This document shows positions 44,669 to 56,140 of a stretch of DNA of 64,000 bases, in pieces. The DNA comes from Neoarius graeffei (taxonomy: Eukaryota > Chordata > Actinopteri > Siluriformes > Ariidae): the NCBI RefSeq assembly GCF_027579695.1, contig NC_083577.1, positions 43,750,198 through 43,814,197 of the forward strand, given 5' to 3'. Position 1 is the first letter of the stretch; each line of letters starts with the position of its first letter. Position numbers and translations under genes: made by a program. The notes under the pieces were generated by a model. The model worked only from the letters and a program-made list of their open reading frames with translations, made no database searches and was not told the origin of the DNA.

Positions 44669-45323
44669 CCAACGTCCGAGGTTCCGGAGCGCACTCCGGC
44701 TTGCTCCAGGAGTGCTCCGGCCGAGGATCCCCTCAAATTAAGCAGCGCGTGCCGGCTTGCTCCCGGAGTGCTCCGGCCGAGGTTCCGGAGCGTGCTCTGG
44801 CTTGCTCCAGGAGTGCTCCGGCCGAGGTTACAGAGCACGCTCCGGCTTGCTCCGGAGCAAGCCGGAGCGCGCTGCTTAATTTGAGGGCAACCTCGGCCGG
44901 AGTGTGCTCCGGAACCTTGGCCGGAGCAAGCCGGCGCGCGCTGCTTAATTTGAGGGGAACCTCGGCCGGAGCACTCCGGGAGCAAGCCGGCGCACGCTGC
45001 TTAATTTGAGGGCAACCTCGGCCGGAGTGTGCTCCAGAACCTCGGCCGGAGCACTCCGGGAGCAAGCCGGCGCACGCTGCTTAATTTGAGGGGAACCTCG
45101 GCCGGAGCACTCCGGGAGCAAGCCGGCACGTGCTGCTTAATTAGAGGGCAACCTCAGCCGGAGTGTGCTCCGGAACCTCGGCCGGAGCACTCCGGGAGCA
45201 AGCCGGCACGCGCTGCTTAATTTGAGGAGAACCTTGGCCGGAGCACTCCAGGAGCAAGCCGGTGCGCGCTGCTTAATTTGAGGGAGAGCAAGCCGGAGCG
45301 CGCTCCGGAACCTCGGACGTTGG
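44669..45323. repeat. GC-rich inverted tandem array
   Basis: Units of about 55-95 bases combine ggccggagcactccgggagc and gcgctgcttaatttgaggg. The left part (44669-44847) holds them in one orientation and the right part (44849-45323) in the other, with a palindromic centre ccggcttgctccggagcaag at about 44839-44860. The outer edges, gtccgaggttccggagcgc and its inverse, also match. It could form large cruciforms. Open frames in it are by-products of the repeat. Confidence 0.88.
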
Positions 45324-46083
45324 CTCCAGCAGCTATTTATACTGGATCCGGTGTAAATAGCTGCCGGATCATAATTACAGTAAACTAGTAAATACAGTAA
45401 AGGAAAAACTTGAGACTGAAAGGTTTTAACAGTCATCCAAATGACTAAACGTAAACATTGCTACAGTAACATACCAGCTACTTGTTGACATTAGCTAGTC
45501 AACAATAGCTACTACAGAAGAACAAAGAGGTTACAATGGGTTATTTTAGCCTATTTGGTTACACACTCGCCGCCACAGAATGTTAACAGCAATGTAATGC
45601 CTTTTCTGGCTAATTTTATTTGTCTTACCTCCAACAAAGTGGTCACTACACAAGCGTTGGTATGCCGAGGGCTGCCAATCTGTTAATGTCTGCTATCCAT
45701 CTTCTCCGTCGGGATCCGATAAAATGATAAACCTTGCCTTGTTTGTTGATGGTTACTACATCCAGGTGCACAACAATATAGTGGCATGATGGAAGTCTTG
45801 CTGAAAGTAAAAACTAACTTTGCTGCCGTTCCTCAATGTTGGCTGTGGTAAACTACTGGTAGTACACGTCCAAAATGGCGGCCGCGTTTGTCGTGACGTC
45901 ACGTGAAAAGGGTCCATTGAGACGTCTACATTTTATTTTTTATTGTAGTCTACTTGACTTAATACAACTTGCGACATACATACTTATTTTACTGTAACGT
46001 ACTTTACTCTTTCTATTTCAGCTTTGGTTCAATTAATGTGCTATAAAAACAATGAATGGAGAAACAATGAATGAAGGCTGCAC

Positions 46084-46362
46084 CACAGACCTAAAATGAA
46101 CTATACTGGGAGCGCCTGTTCTAAACACTAGGTGGAAACTGGACGCCATCTTACCCCAAACTAACTCAGCTGTGAGTTGTTTAACAGTATTTTATTTATT
46201 TTCGGAGGGATTTTCACATTGCATGCCGATTTTTTATAGGCTACACAGCAATAACAGTTTGCTGTGCGAAGTCTGGAGTAAAGTCTGGGGTAGCCAAAAA
46301 TGGCGGCCGCAGATTCCGGTACCACGTGACTGACTGCCAGTATAGTTTACTTTAGGTCTGTG
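46084..46362. mobile_element. hAT-type MITE
   Basis: The ends are cacagacctaaaatgaacta and, inverted, cacagacctaaagtaaacta. The 8-bp TSD ggctgcac lies at 46076-46083 and 46363-46370. The sister tandem unit near 47515 has the uninterrupted site. Non-coding. Confidence 0.92.
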
Positions 46363-46621
46363 GGCTGCACTAATACAGTGATATGCTCAGTTTTTCATAG
46401 CCAAGAGAAACAAGGAGAGAACATACCAAATCATTAGGGGAAAAAACTGTGTTGTACTGCAGGATAAAAAATGAAATATTGTTTTTTAAGGCCACAAATA
46501 CAATGGGTCCACAAAACTCAGCATCAATAAATGTTGTCTTTAAACCAGTTTGCAAAAGATAAAATACAATGGCCAGCTAATCAGCCATTTAATGTGTGGA
46601 ATCTGAATAGCAGTAGCCTAA

Positions 46622-47317
46622 GCCCATGTTTACATTAGACCATATCAGCGGATCATCAGATTAACGTTTTTAAAACGATTAGTGTGCACACAGCAACACC
46701 AATACACGATTTGCGTGCACACAGCAACACCAATACACGGATACGCTCGGCTCTGCAGGCATCCTGCGCTCCAAATCACTCCGCCCTGAACAGCGAGTGC
46801 CCTCTGGAGGGTGCGCACTCCGGCCCTGCGCAGCTCACAGAGCACGCGAGTGAAGTGCACAAGCTGTGATTCGGGACTGAGCCGCTGTGTGTGTGATCCC
46901 AGCGCATATCACTTACCACTTGCAAGTGGAAGGATGGCAAGCCTAAAGACAATCATAACTACACAATGGGCAGTATTTGGATCAGTATTTGCAGTATTTT
47001 CATACTTTTATACTCTTTAATGAAAGGTGATACAAGGCAGAAGTCCGCACCGTTTTTCAGCAGTCGCGTCACATAACGCCAGCGAATCAGGAAGGTGGAT
47101 GTCACAGTGACGTTGTCCAATGACGACGCCAGCTAGAGCTCAGCACAGCGTATCCGCGTATCTCAATGTTTACACAGCACCGGAGCTGACACGATCTGGA
47201 TTGAATACGTGGACGCTGGCGGATTCCCGTTTCCCGGCGTTTCCAGGTGGTTTAATGTAAACAGACAGTGCATCCGCGAAGAAAACGAGACAGATACGGT
47301 CTAATGTAAACTTGGCC
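46622..47317. mobile_element. PIF/Harbinger-type MITE
   Basis: The ends are gcccatgtttacattagacc and, inverted, ggccaagtttacattagacc. The 3-bp TSD TAA lies at 46619-46621 and 47318-47320, typical of PIF/Harbinger. Non-coding; contains a local repeat gtgcacacagcaacaccaat twice. Confidence 0.85.
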
Positions 47318-48954
47318 TAACAATGGCTGTCATTATCAAGTAATTAGGATCTTGGCCTACTTATGTGTGTCTGCATTTCACTGAATTTAAAACAACTTAA
47401 AACAACTTGAGACATCTGTACTTATTTTATTGTAGCCTACTTTATTCTTTCTATTTCAGCTTTGGTTCAATTAATGTGCTATAAAAACAATGAATGGAGA
47501 AACAATGAATGAAGGCTGCACCAATACAGTGATATGCACACAGTTTTTCATAGCCAAGAGAAAAAGGAGAGAACATACCAAATCATTAGGGAGAAAAAAA
47601 TGTTGTACTGCGGGATATAATTTGAAATATTGTTTTTTAAGGCCACAAATGCAAGGGGTCCACCAAATCCAGCACCAATAATGTTGTCTTTAAACAAGTT
47701 TGCAAAAGATAAAATGCAATGGCCAGCTAATCAGCCATTTAATATGTGGAATCTTAATAGCAGCCTACCAATGGCTTGCATTATCAGGCAATTAGGCTCT
47801 TGCCTACCACACACACAATGAATGGGGAACCCCGTTTGGAATGCAACTTGCAATATAATTCACTTTGTATGGTACTCTTTGCACTCTTTGTAAGTTAGAC
47901 CTACAGTACTTTTGTGTATGTCTCCATTTCACTGAATTTAAAACAAATATCATACCTTTTTGTATTTTACTCAATTTGCACTTTGGTCCAATTTAGCCCT
48001 ACCATAAAAATGAACAGGAGAAATTAATGAATAATGTCACACTAGGCTGGCCTAGTGTAAAATATCAAGGAAACAAAAACTGTCAGCACTGGTTCTCAGA
48101 ACAACCAAAAAACAGCCAAGCATAACGTTGTGTGGTGGTAGCAGTGCAACTACTGGCTAACGTTTCATATGAGTGGTTCCCTAAAAGTTCAAGGAACGTT
48201 AGCCTTTGTTTGGTTTTTGCTGTAACCAAAGGGAACGTTCTTTAAATGGTAGCTTTTGGTTTGGTTATGACCTAACCTTTAGAGAACCAAATTCTAACGT
48301 TCCCTTTACGTCCTCTGTTACTAGGGAATGTATCTATTTGCTGGGGACGTTCGTGAACATCAAAGCTGCCACTTTGGGTCATTTTGAAAGTGAGTGCAAT
48401 GTAGACCATAGAAAACTGTCACAACATGCCTGTCATGTCAACTTTTTTTTGGTTTGTTTGTTTTATTGACGGGGTTGTCCCCAAGGATTTTTTTTCAGCA
48501 GAGATAAAAACCAGAGGGGGGGATGATCCCCACCATCCCCCCCAGCAAATCGCACCCAGCACACACATACACACACTACATGTTTCATGTTTAATGTTTA
48601 TTTCCCTTTAATACACACACATACATACCTCACTGTTTGCTGAAGATTTCAACTGTTATTATTCATTTTTATCTTTGTCATAATATATTCCATTATTATT
48701 GAAACTGTGTGTGTTTATTTGTTGTCCCCATATTTTTGAAGTTGCCCAGATCTCAAAAGAATTCCAAGGTGCATATGAGTTATGTAATACGGTAAGTGAT
48801 CATAATAATTTGGAACATACCATAATTTAGCTGTTTGATAATTTATTATTAAGCATCAAAATTAAAGGTATTATTTAATGAGACTGATTTAATGAGATTG
48901 ATCACTTAATCACCAGTTGCACCCACACTGATATAACCACATGCACTCAGGATT

Positions 48955-49324
48955 CATCTCATCTCATTATCTCTAGCCGCTTTATCCTTCTACAGGGTCG
49001 CAGGCAAGCTGGAGCCTATCCCAGCTGACTACGGGCGAAAGGCGGGGTACACCCTGGACAAGTCGCCAGGTCATCACAGGGCTGACACATAGACACAGAC
49101 AACCATTCACACTCACACCTACGGTCAATTTAGAGTCGCCAGTTAACCTAACCTGCATGTCTTTGGACTGTGGGGGAAACCGGAGCACCCGGAGGAAACC
49201 CACGCGGACACGGGGAGAACATGCAAACTCCACACAGAAAGGCCCTTGCCGGCCACGGGGCTCGAACCCAGGACCTTCTTGCTGTGAGGCGACAGCGCTA
49301 ACCACTACACCACCATGCCGCCCC
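48955..49324 (-). mobile_element. tRNA-derived SINE (HE1/V-SINE type), minus strand
   Basis: Full-length inverted copy. The 12-bp TSD, gcactcaggatt at 48943-48954 and gcgctcaggatt at 49325-49336, differs at one base. Confidence 0.92.
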
Positions 49325-49336
49325 GCGCTCAGGATT

Positions 49337-49925
49337 ACTCTGGCAAACCTTTGTCAATCACTACAATATGGAGTTAGATCCACAAATGCCAGTTAAAACT
49401 TTACTGTGCAAAAAGGTAGCCATATGTTTGCTATGTCCAGAAGCACCATCAATTTCTCTGGCCGATGAGGCACCTGGGATGGACCATCACACAGTGGAAA
49501 TGTGTATTGTACAGGGATGAGAATGGAGTTTGAAGAAATCAGTTGAAAATAATCAACATGTGTAAAGAACACAGAAACGACCTCGTAGGTGGTAGATGCC
49601 ATAGGGGGTGAGTCTGAGAGGGGGTGGTGTGCCCCCCTTTCAGCCTAGAATTTTTTTTTTGTGTCACCCAATCATTAGATGCATTTTCCCAGCATCTAGC
49701 AAGTAAATGTGCAAATATTTCAATGGTAAATTTTCCAATAATTTTACTCTAGATCATTATGCCATTCTGCAAACTACACAATTGAAAGAAAAAACATAGC
49801 AGTCAAATAATCACTTTTATTTACAAGTATTTAGTTGCCATTAAGAATGTCCAAATTTGACCATCAATAAACCTGTTGAAATCTGAGGGTACAAATATTG
49901 AAAATGATTAAGATGATAACGTCAC
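49337..49925. other. Unassigned sequence
   Basis: No gene or repeat that I recognise. It has a short G-rich stretch near 49606-49640 and then AT-rich sequence. Confidence 0.5.
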
Positions 49926-50396
49926 TTAAAGGTCTCCTTGCATCGTTTTTTCATTAATTGTGCGGTGGTCTCTAGTATGAATGAATGCCCTGTGAGCCGG
50001 TTTTGGTGAAAAAAAATGCTGTGGTTCTCCTGTTTCAGGCTGTTCTAGTTTGCTGGAGGAATGGGTGGCGGGAGAATGACAGGATTTCAGCTCTTACTCA
50101 TTAATATTCATGACATGTAAACATGTTACCTCTGATTGGCTAGCAGCACTGTGACGCCACCTCCCGTGAGTCAGAACACACGGATGTGGGTGTCTTACTA
50201 TGGCGAGAGAGAAGGAACAAACCGCGAAGGGAAAAATACCGCGTGCTGATGTCATTGAGGTGCGACGCGAGGAAATAAGAAAAATTCAACAAATGTTTGG
50301 GTTTTTACTGAAGAAACAAATTAATAAAATGAACGAGTGACTTAAAAAAAAGAATGTGGGTGTCTTTGTAAAAACTGTTTTGATTGGCTATTATGG
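49926..50396 (-). mobile_element. Kolobok-like element, second copy, truncated
   Basis: It begins TTAA then aggtctccttgcatcg and is the inverted relative of 13478-13792, including ttcgcggtttgttccttctc on the minus strand. About 150 bases at its terminus are absent from the first copy. It ends at 50396, where LTR-like sequence of Ty3/gypsy element B begins. Confidence 0.65.
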
Positions 50397-50709
50397 TCTC
50401 GATGTCGATGTTTTGACCAATAACAATGTAGATAACAAATTTTACATCACATTCAACGAGATTTAAACGAGACTAAAGATGGCGACTTACAAATAATGTG
50501 TAAACATCGTTGGAGTTAATTGTTATATTCAAAGGAACTATTTTGTGTGTATTAATGCGGCACTAGAGTTAGTAATGAGCTGCGTAGTGATACATTCCAG
50601 AGTGCATCAATGTATGCTGTACAACTTTGAAACTTTACAGAAGCCAGTAAAGAGTTCCATGGCTTGCACTCCGGTATCCTTATTTGTTTGTTGATGAGAA
50701 CACAACAAT

Positions 50710-50724
50710 TGGCGACGAGGATTG
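50710..50724 (+). promoter_or_regulatory. Primer binding site of element B
   Basis: TGGCGACGAGGATTG lies two bases after the presumed LTR end (cacaaca, 50707). It starts TGG as primer sites do. I could not assign the tRNA. Confidence 0.55.
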
Positions 50725-50966
50725 AACTATACGTGCAGTGGATGTTAAATGGAAGTGAAAATTGTCTCCTTTCATCTTTCCACGGTTGTTTTTGCCTACC
50801 CCCGTATTGGAGCAAGCTACGTTGGATGAGTCAAGCTCGCGAGGAAGGGAGGAGGAAAACAAAAGGGCATCGAGGCAGTGAGTAACCTAAAGGAAAAGGA
50901 AAGTAACTTAACACGAAATAAAAGTGGACTGTGTTAACTAGAGGAAACCATAAGCATCTAAAGGAA

Positions 50967-52385
50967 ATGGCTGGATGTGTAGGACAGATGGACGCGTTTG
51001 ATAGTACAGTGGAAGACTGGGCCACGTACGTTGAAAGATTGGAACAGTATTGCCTGGCTAACAAAATCGAGAATGATAGGAAAGTGGCGGTGCTACTGAG
51101 TGTAATGGGTGCTAAAACCTATAATCTGCTTCGTAATTTAATGGCACCAACGAAACCAGCAACCAAATCGTTCAAAGACATTGTGAAAGTGATGCAGAAT
51201 CATTTAAACCCAAAACCACTGGTCATTGCAAAAAGATTTAGATTTCACAATAGAAATCAAAAGAAAACGGAGTCTATCACGGAATACATGGCTGAATTGT
51301 GCAGGCTATCGGAGCACCGCGAGTTTGGAGAAGGATTGTCAGACGCGCTGCGTGATCGACTCGTGTGCGGACTCGTGCACGAAAGCACACAGAAGCGGCT
51401 CCTCACGGAGAGAGACTTGACGCTTGCGCACGCTTTCGAGATAGCCATCTCAATGGAGACTGCTGCAAAGGACGCAGTTGAATTGCAAAAGAAGACAGCG
51501 ACATCTGCAGTCGAATGCACAGTGAACAAAATAGCAGCAAAATGTCCTGAAAAGACGGCAGCTTGTTTTAGATGTGGAAAGACGTCACATAGCCCTGCAG
51601 AATGTTGGTTTAAAGACAAAGACTGTAATTCATGCAATAGAAGAGGGCATATACAAAAGATGTGCAAAAACAAACAAAAGGAGAAGAAGCCAAATTTCAA
51701 ATGGAGAAATAAAAAGGTTAATGAACTGAATGAGGATAATTCGAATGAATCATACTCAGATGAATGTGAGCAGGAATTGGCTTGCCTAGAACATCACTCT
51801 GTTAAAGAAAGTCAACATAATGTCATATGGGTGACACCTGAAATTGAGGGACAGAAACTCAAAATGGAGCTAGACACAGGGTCAGCCCTGTCAATCATTT
51901 CATACAAGGATTACAAAAAGAAATTTGCCAAAATGAAACTGAAACATACCTCACTCACACTGAAGACTTACACAGGTGAAAAAGTCTCCCCATTGGGAAA
52001 ATTAAAGGTGAAAGTAAAGTATGAGAAAACGAGAGTACTGGATCTGTATGTGGTGCAAAATGATAATGTTCCATTATTTGAACGAGAATGGCTGCGGAGT
52101 ATCCAGCTTAACTGGAAATCAATCAAAGTGATGGAGATGTCTGAGAACAGCACTCAACCAACCCCAGAAAGACTGAGGAACTTGCTGGATCGCTTTGCAC
52201 CAGTTTTTCAAGACAGAATTGGAACTCTGGCACAGATAAAGGCAAAGGTAGCTTTAACTGAAAACGCGCAACCGAAATTCCACAAAGCCCGCAACCTACC
52301 TTATGCGCTACGCCCAAAGATGGAAGCAGAGCTCAAGCATCTAGAGGACCAAGGTATCTTGTCAAAGGTGGAATGGTCAGAGTAG
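50967..52385 (+). pseudogene. Gag-protease-RT start of element B, one frame
   Basis: I start at ATG 50967 (MAGCVGQMDAF); the frame is open upstream to GTG 50931. The gag part has FDSTVEDWATYVERLEQYC and QKRLLTERDLTLAHAFEIA. Two knuckles follow, CFRCGKTSHSPAEC and CNSCNRRGHIQKMC. The protease has MELDTGSALSIIS. The RT N-terminus is FHKARNLPYALRPKMEAELK and LEDQGILSKVEWSE. Gag and pol fused in one frame is typical of one branch of fish gypsy elements. TAG at 52383-52385 stops the frame, but RT homology continues beyond it in the same frame. Confidence 0.85.
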
Positions 52386-53295
52386 GCAATGCCCATTGTG
52401 CCAGTTATGAAGAAGAGTGGTGCTTTATGCATCTGTGGCAACTTCAAAGTCAGCATCAATCCAGTGCTCCAGGCAGACCAATATCCGCTACCCCGCATAG
52501 AGGATATATTTGCCTCGCTGGCTGGAGGCAAGATCTAAGATGGCTCTAAGATCGCCTTAGCGCAGGCCTACCTGCAAATGGAGTTAGAAGATTCTTCAAA
52601 GAAATATCTAACAATAAACATGCACAAAGGACTGTTCCAGTACAACAGACTTGTATTTGGAATAGCATCAGCACCTGCTGTGTGGCAAAGAGCCATTGAC
52701 CAAGTTCTTCAAGGCATTCCTGGCACTCAGTGCTATTTAGATGACATGCTTGTGACTGGCAGTGATGAAAATGCTCACCTCACCAACCTTGAATCAGTCT
52801 TACAGAGGCTAGCTGATTTTGGACTGAGAGTGAACAAAGAAAAGTGTGAGTTCTTCAAAGACTCAATGGAGTACTGCGGACACAAGATCAACAAGGATGG
52901 TCTTCATAAAGCACAAGATAAGGTGGATGCTGTCTTGAAGGCACCCAGGCCTGAGAACGTCAGTCAGCTGCGCTCATTTTTGGGCCTTGACAACTACTAT
53001 GCCAAGTTCTTGCCAAACATAGCAACAGTGTTGCATCCATTGAACAGTCTCTTACAAGTGAAAAGTGTGTGGAAGTGGACCAAGTCCTATGAACAGGCGT
53101 TCATGGCTGCAAAGCAACTGATAACATCAGAGAAAGTGTTGACGCACTACAAGCCATTGCGTTTAGCTTGTGATGCGTCACCATATGGAATTGGGGCTGT
53201 ACTTTCTCATAAGATGAAAGATGGCTCTGAATGACCTATCGCATTTGCCTCAAGGTCCTTGAACAAAGCCGAGACTAGAATCAGAGTCAGTAAAC
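52386..53295 (+). pseudogene. pol: RT and RNase H start of element B
   Basis: Same frame as gag. It holds MPIVPVMKKSGALCICGNFK, YPLPRIEDIFASLAGG, QMELEDSSKKYLTINMHKGL, FGIASAPAVWQRAID and the active site CYLDDMLVTG, then FLGLDNYYAKFLPN and the RNase H start CDASPYGIGAVLSH and FASRSLNKAETR. Stops: TAG 52383, TAA 52536-52538 and TGA 53232-53234. Around 52536 the expected residues are replaced, so a small rearrangement is likely. Truncated at about 53295. Confidence 0.85.
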
Positions 53296-53547
53296 AAGCT
53301 AAGGTCGCGTGATTGGCAAACAACACAGGGAAGATAAGGCAAAGAGCAAAAACATGAGAGAGAAAGTGAAAGGGTTAGAAATACAAGAAGCAGTCAGAAG
53401 AAACAAGGCTTGGTATGTACTAAGCAGGCAGACCAATACTTTGCACTAGAGTGTTTGTTTGGGGAGCTGAAATAGAGGGGCAGGTGATTAAGGAAATGAG
53501 AGACAGCTGAAAGGGGGTCTAAGACATCATTTATCAGCTAACAGCTG

Positions 53548-54072
53548 ATGACAAAAGCTGGTTGTCCCAGCAACTTGCTACCGGGCTATATGGGCCCAAA
53601 GAAGATCCCCACTGCTGAGGAAGTCGATGACATAAAAAAGTCACTCAACTTCATAACCGAAGAAGTTTCTGCTGTCAGGCTGCAGCAGAAGAGCATATTG
53701 ACCTTGGTGGAGGAAGTGAAAATGCTGCGGATCCAGAATGCAGAGAAAGACAAGAGGATCGCCAACCTGGAAAGCCGAGTGGCCGACTTGGAGCAATACT
53801 CCAGAATGAACGACGTTGTCGTCACCGGGCTCCAAGTAAAACCTCGGTCATATGCTTGGGCGGTGACCGCTATCAGCGGGGAGGAGCCCGGGGAGCTGGA
53901 TGCAAGCTCCATGGAGCAACAGGTAGCTGCTTTCCTGCAGTCCAAGGGAATTCACCTGGACTGCAATAACATCGAGGCTTGCCACCCGCTACCAAGGAGG
54001 AACACCAGCGACAAGCAGACCATCATCATGAGGTTTGTCAGCAGGAAACATAAGACCGCTCTATTAAATTAA
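53548..54072 (+). pseudogene. LINE ORF1 protein
   Basis: A frame of 174 codons. A coiled coil (EEVKMLRIQNAEKDKRIANL, ESRVADLEQYSRMN) is followed by an RRM-like part (DVVVTGLQV, IEACHPLPRR, QTIIMRFVSRKHKTALL). Such proteins bind LINE RNA. TAA at 54070-54072 ends it, but the same frame continues with similarity (AYKLKGSSVYINEHLTKQNA) to about 54200, so the stop is probably a mutation. Confidence 0.75.
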
Positions 54073-54394
54073 GCATACAAGCTAAAGGGATCCAGCGTCT
54101 ACATAAATGAGCATCTGACCAAACAAAATGCGGGTATAGCCAGGAGTGCACGCAATTTAAAGAAACAGAGGAAAATTCAGAACACTTGGACTGCAAACTA
54201 AGGTGTTTATTAAACTAAATGGTACACCTGAGGAGGCCAAAATATTGGTTGTGAAAAACATCGAGGACTTGGATAAGTATCAGTGACCATCATGAGCGGG
54301 ACCATAAGCCACGCATCTCAGAGGATTACAGAACAGGATTTACTGGAACTAAAATCATTTGAGTACACTGATTACAAATCACAGGATTTGGAAT

Positions 54395-55531
54395 ATGACA
54401 GACCCGGACAATAATTTCTTCTCTGCCATTAACAACAACTGCTGTTATTACACTGATGAACAGTTCAATCGGAGCATTAAAACAGATGGCAAACTCTCAA
54501 TTATCCACTTCAATAGCAGAAGCATGTATGCAAATTTCAATCTCATCAAGGAATATCTACATCAGTTTTCGCATCCGTTCAGCATCATAGCAATATCTGA
54601 AACTTGGATACATAACGTCAAAGGCACGGACTTTGAGCTGGAGGGCTATGAATTTAACTACATAAATAGACAAAACAAGAGTGGAGGGGGAGTGGCCATA
54701 TTTGTGGATAGGGACTTGAAATTCAATGTGATGGAAAGTATTTCAACAGTAATTGACAACACACTGGAATGCATAACAGTTGAAATTTGCAGAGAGAAAC
54801 ATAAAAATATAATTGTTAGTTGTATATATAGAGCTCCAGATTCTAGTATTGAGGTCTTCAATAACTGGATAGAGGAAATGTACTCAAAAGTGAGTCACAA
54901 AACAGTCTTCATATGCGGAGACTTCAATATTGACCTGCTCAATCCAAATAAACACAAAATGACAGACAATTTTATCAACACAATGTACAGTATGGCCTTT
55001 TTCCCGAAAATTACTAGACCCAGCAGAATCACCTCACACGGAGCCACCCTCATAGACAATATATTCACGAACAGTTTTAATGACAATTTAGTAAGTGTAC
55101 TATTGATAAATGATATCAGTGATCATTTACCAGTTTTCTCAGTTTATGAAACAAAATTTGGGAATAATAAACCAGAAAACACAAAACTTTTCAGACGACT
55201 TAGATCAGAGGAATCAATTAACACTTTTAGAAATGACTTGCTGGCACAAAATTGGGATGAAATATACCGACTAAAAGATATAAATAAAGCATACGAGGAA
55301 TTCTTGAGGCTATTTACATCATTATATAATAAAAATTGCCCAATTGTTCAATACAGTAAAAAAGTCAAACATACAGTATGTCCATGGATTACAAGGGGTT
55401 TACAAAATGCCTGTAAAAAGAAAAATACATTGTATAAAGAGTTCATAAAGCAGAAAACTAAAGAGGCAGAGGATAGATATAAAAAATATAAAAATAAATT
55501 TACTAATATTATAAGGGCTGCTAAGAAATAA
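54395..55531 (+). pseudogene. LINE ORF2, AP-type endonuclease part
   Basis: Starts at ATG 54395. The endonuclease motifs are LSIIHFNSRSMYAN, IIAISETWIHN (catalytic E), SGGGVAIFVDRDL, VFICGDFNIDLL, GATLIDNIFTN and INDISDHLPVF (the D and H of the active site). It would nick target DNA to prime reverse transcription. The frame ends at TAA 55529-55531; the linker continues in frame after it. Confidence 0.87.
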
Positions 55532-56140
55532 TATTATAAGAAATTATTAAATGATAACAGAAATAATATCAAAGTAATTTGGAGCACTTTGAACAGTATT
55601 ATAAAAAATGGGTCAGGATATATAAATTATCCAAGGTACTTTCTTAATAATGACAAAGATGAATATAATATGGATGTGGTAGTTAATAGTTTCAACCATT
55701 ACTTTGTAAACATAGGACCAACCTTAGCAGAACTAATCCCGGATCCAGGAACATCTGCTGAAAATCTGGGCAATTTGATAGATAATAATTCTTCTTCAAT
55801 GTTCCTTACAGCAGTGGAAGAAAAAGAAATTGTTGATATTGTTGGGAAATGTACGAACAAAAAAATCTACTGACTGTGATGACATTGACATGATGATACT
55901 GAAAAATTTTATTGATGGAATATCCAAACCATTCACATATATATGCAATTTGTCATTTCTAACTGGTACATTTCCAAGCAGAATGAAAACAGCAAAAGTC
56001 ATTCCTCTGTACAAATCTGGGAGCAAACACCACTTCACAAACTACAGACCTGTCTCACTACTTTCACAATTCTCCAAAATTCTCGAAAAGCTTTTCAATA
56101 ACCAATTGGATAAATTTATTGACAAACATAAACTACTTAG

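Larger units (their letters stand above)
44315..45914 (+). mobile_element. ISL2EU-like transposon, copy c
   Basis: The ends are gacccttttcagtcacgtga and, inverted, gacccttttcacgtgacgtc. Both are followed by cgccattttggac. The first exon of a second-ORF-type protein lies at about 44440-44640 (EQRERYLQKLRLAGLENDVY, LLPPGLFTDG). A GC-rich inverted array fills the middle. The TSD is unclear (ta and ca). Confidence 0.6.
44160..48050 (+). repeat. Three diverged tandem units, interrupted by transposons
   Basis: Blocks such as cagctaatcagccatttaat and ctttggttcaattaatgtgc recur at about 45960-46621, 47318-47770 and, more weakly, 47770-48050, with a further start at 44160. Interruptions are the elements at 44315, 46084 and 46622. 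The units may have arisen by tandem duplication before those insertions. Confidence 0.65.
39689..48325 (-). mobile_element. Unclassified DNA transposon carrying a DUF4806-like gene
   Basis: The proposed ends are ccctactaaca at 39689 and, inverted, ccctagtaaca at 48325; both are followed by zones rich in ggttcc and aacgttcc words (39705-40110 and 48165-48310). The flanks share only aa. A six-exon minus-strand gene lies at 40552-42078. Later insertions account for much of the right half. I cannot assign a superfamily and see no DDE transposase. Confidence 0.55.
38975..48559 (-). mobile_element. Large hAT-bounded insertion
   Basis: The ends are cagggtgcgatttg and, inverted, ctgggtgcgatttg. The 8-bp TSD cacacaca lies at 38967-38974 and 48560-48567. 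Both ends carry a G-rich subterminal run (ggggggatgg). An exon near the left end encodes a hAT dimerisation segment on the minus strand. The bulk of the 9585 bp is made of later insertions. Confidence 0.83.
38221..48927 (+). repeat. Solo LTR of the tRNA-Met family, split by a 9.6-kb insertion
   Basis: Sequence at about 38576-38974 matches 13793-14190 and sequence at 48560-48927 matches 14185-14541, in the same order and orientation. It ends gcacccaca, like the LTR at 14541, but no primer site follows, so it is a solo or truncated LTR. Its upstream edge lies somewhere in 38221-38575; I found no matching TSD. It directly abuts the retrovirus LTR. Confidence 0.78.
50397..53295 (+). mobile_element. 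Ty3/gypsy element B, 3' truncated
   Basis: It has LTR-like sequence ending gaacacaaca at 50707, a primer-site-like TGGCGACGAGGATTG at 50710, a single gag-protease-RT frame and an RNase H start. It breaks off at about 53295 where LINE-associated DNA begins. There is no 3' LTR, integrase or polypurine tract. Confidence 0.8.

Noticed and set aside
44391..45436. Overlapping long frames in the GC-rich array, such as those on both strands at 44632-45065
   Set aside because: They are by-products of a GC-rich tandem repeat with few stop codons and show repeated Ser/Ala/Pro-rich residues only.
52578..53234. Separate short RT gene
   Set aside because: It is in the same frame as the gag-protease frame of element B, separated only by mutated stops.
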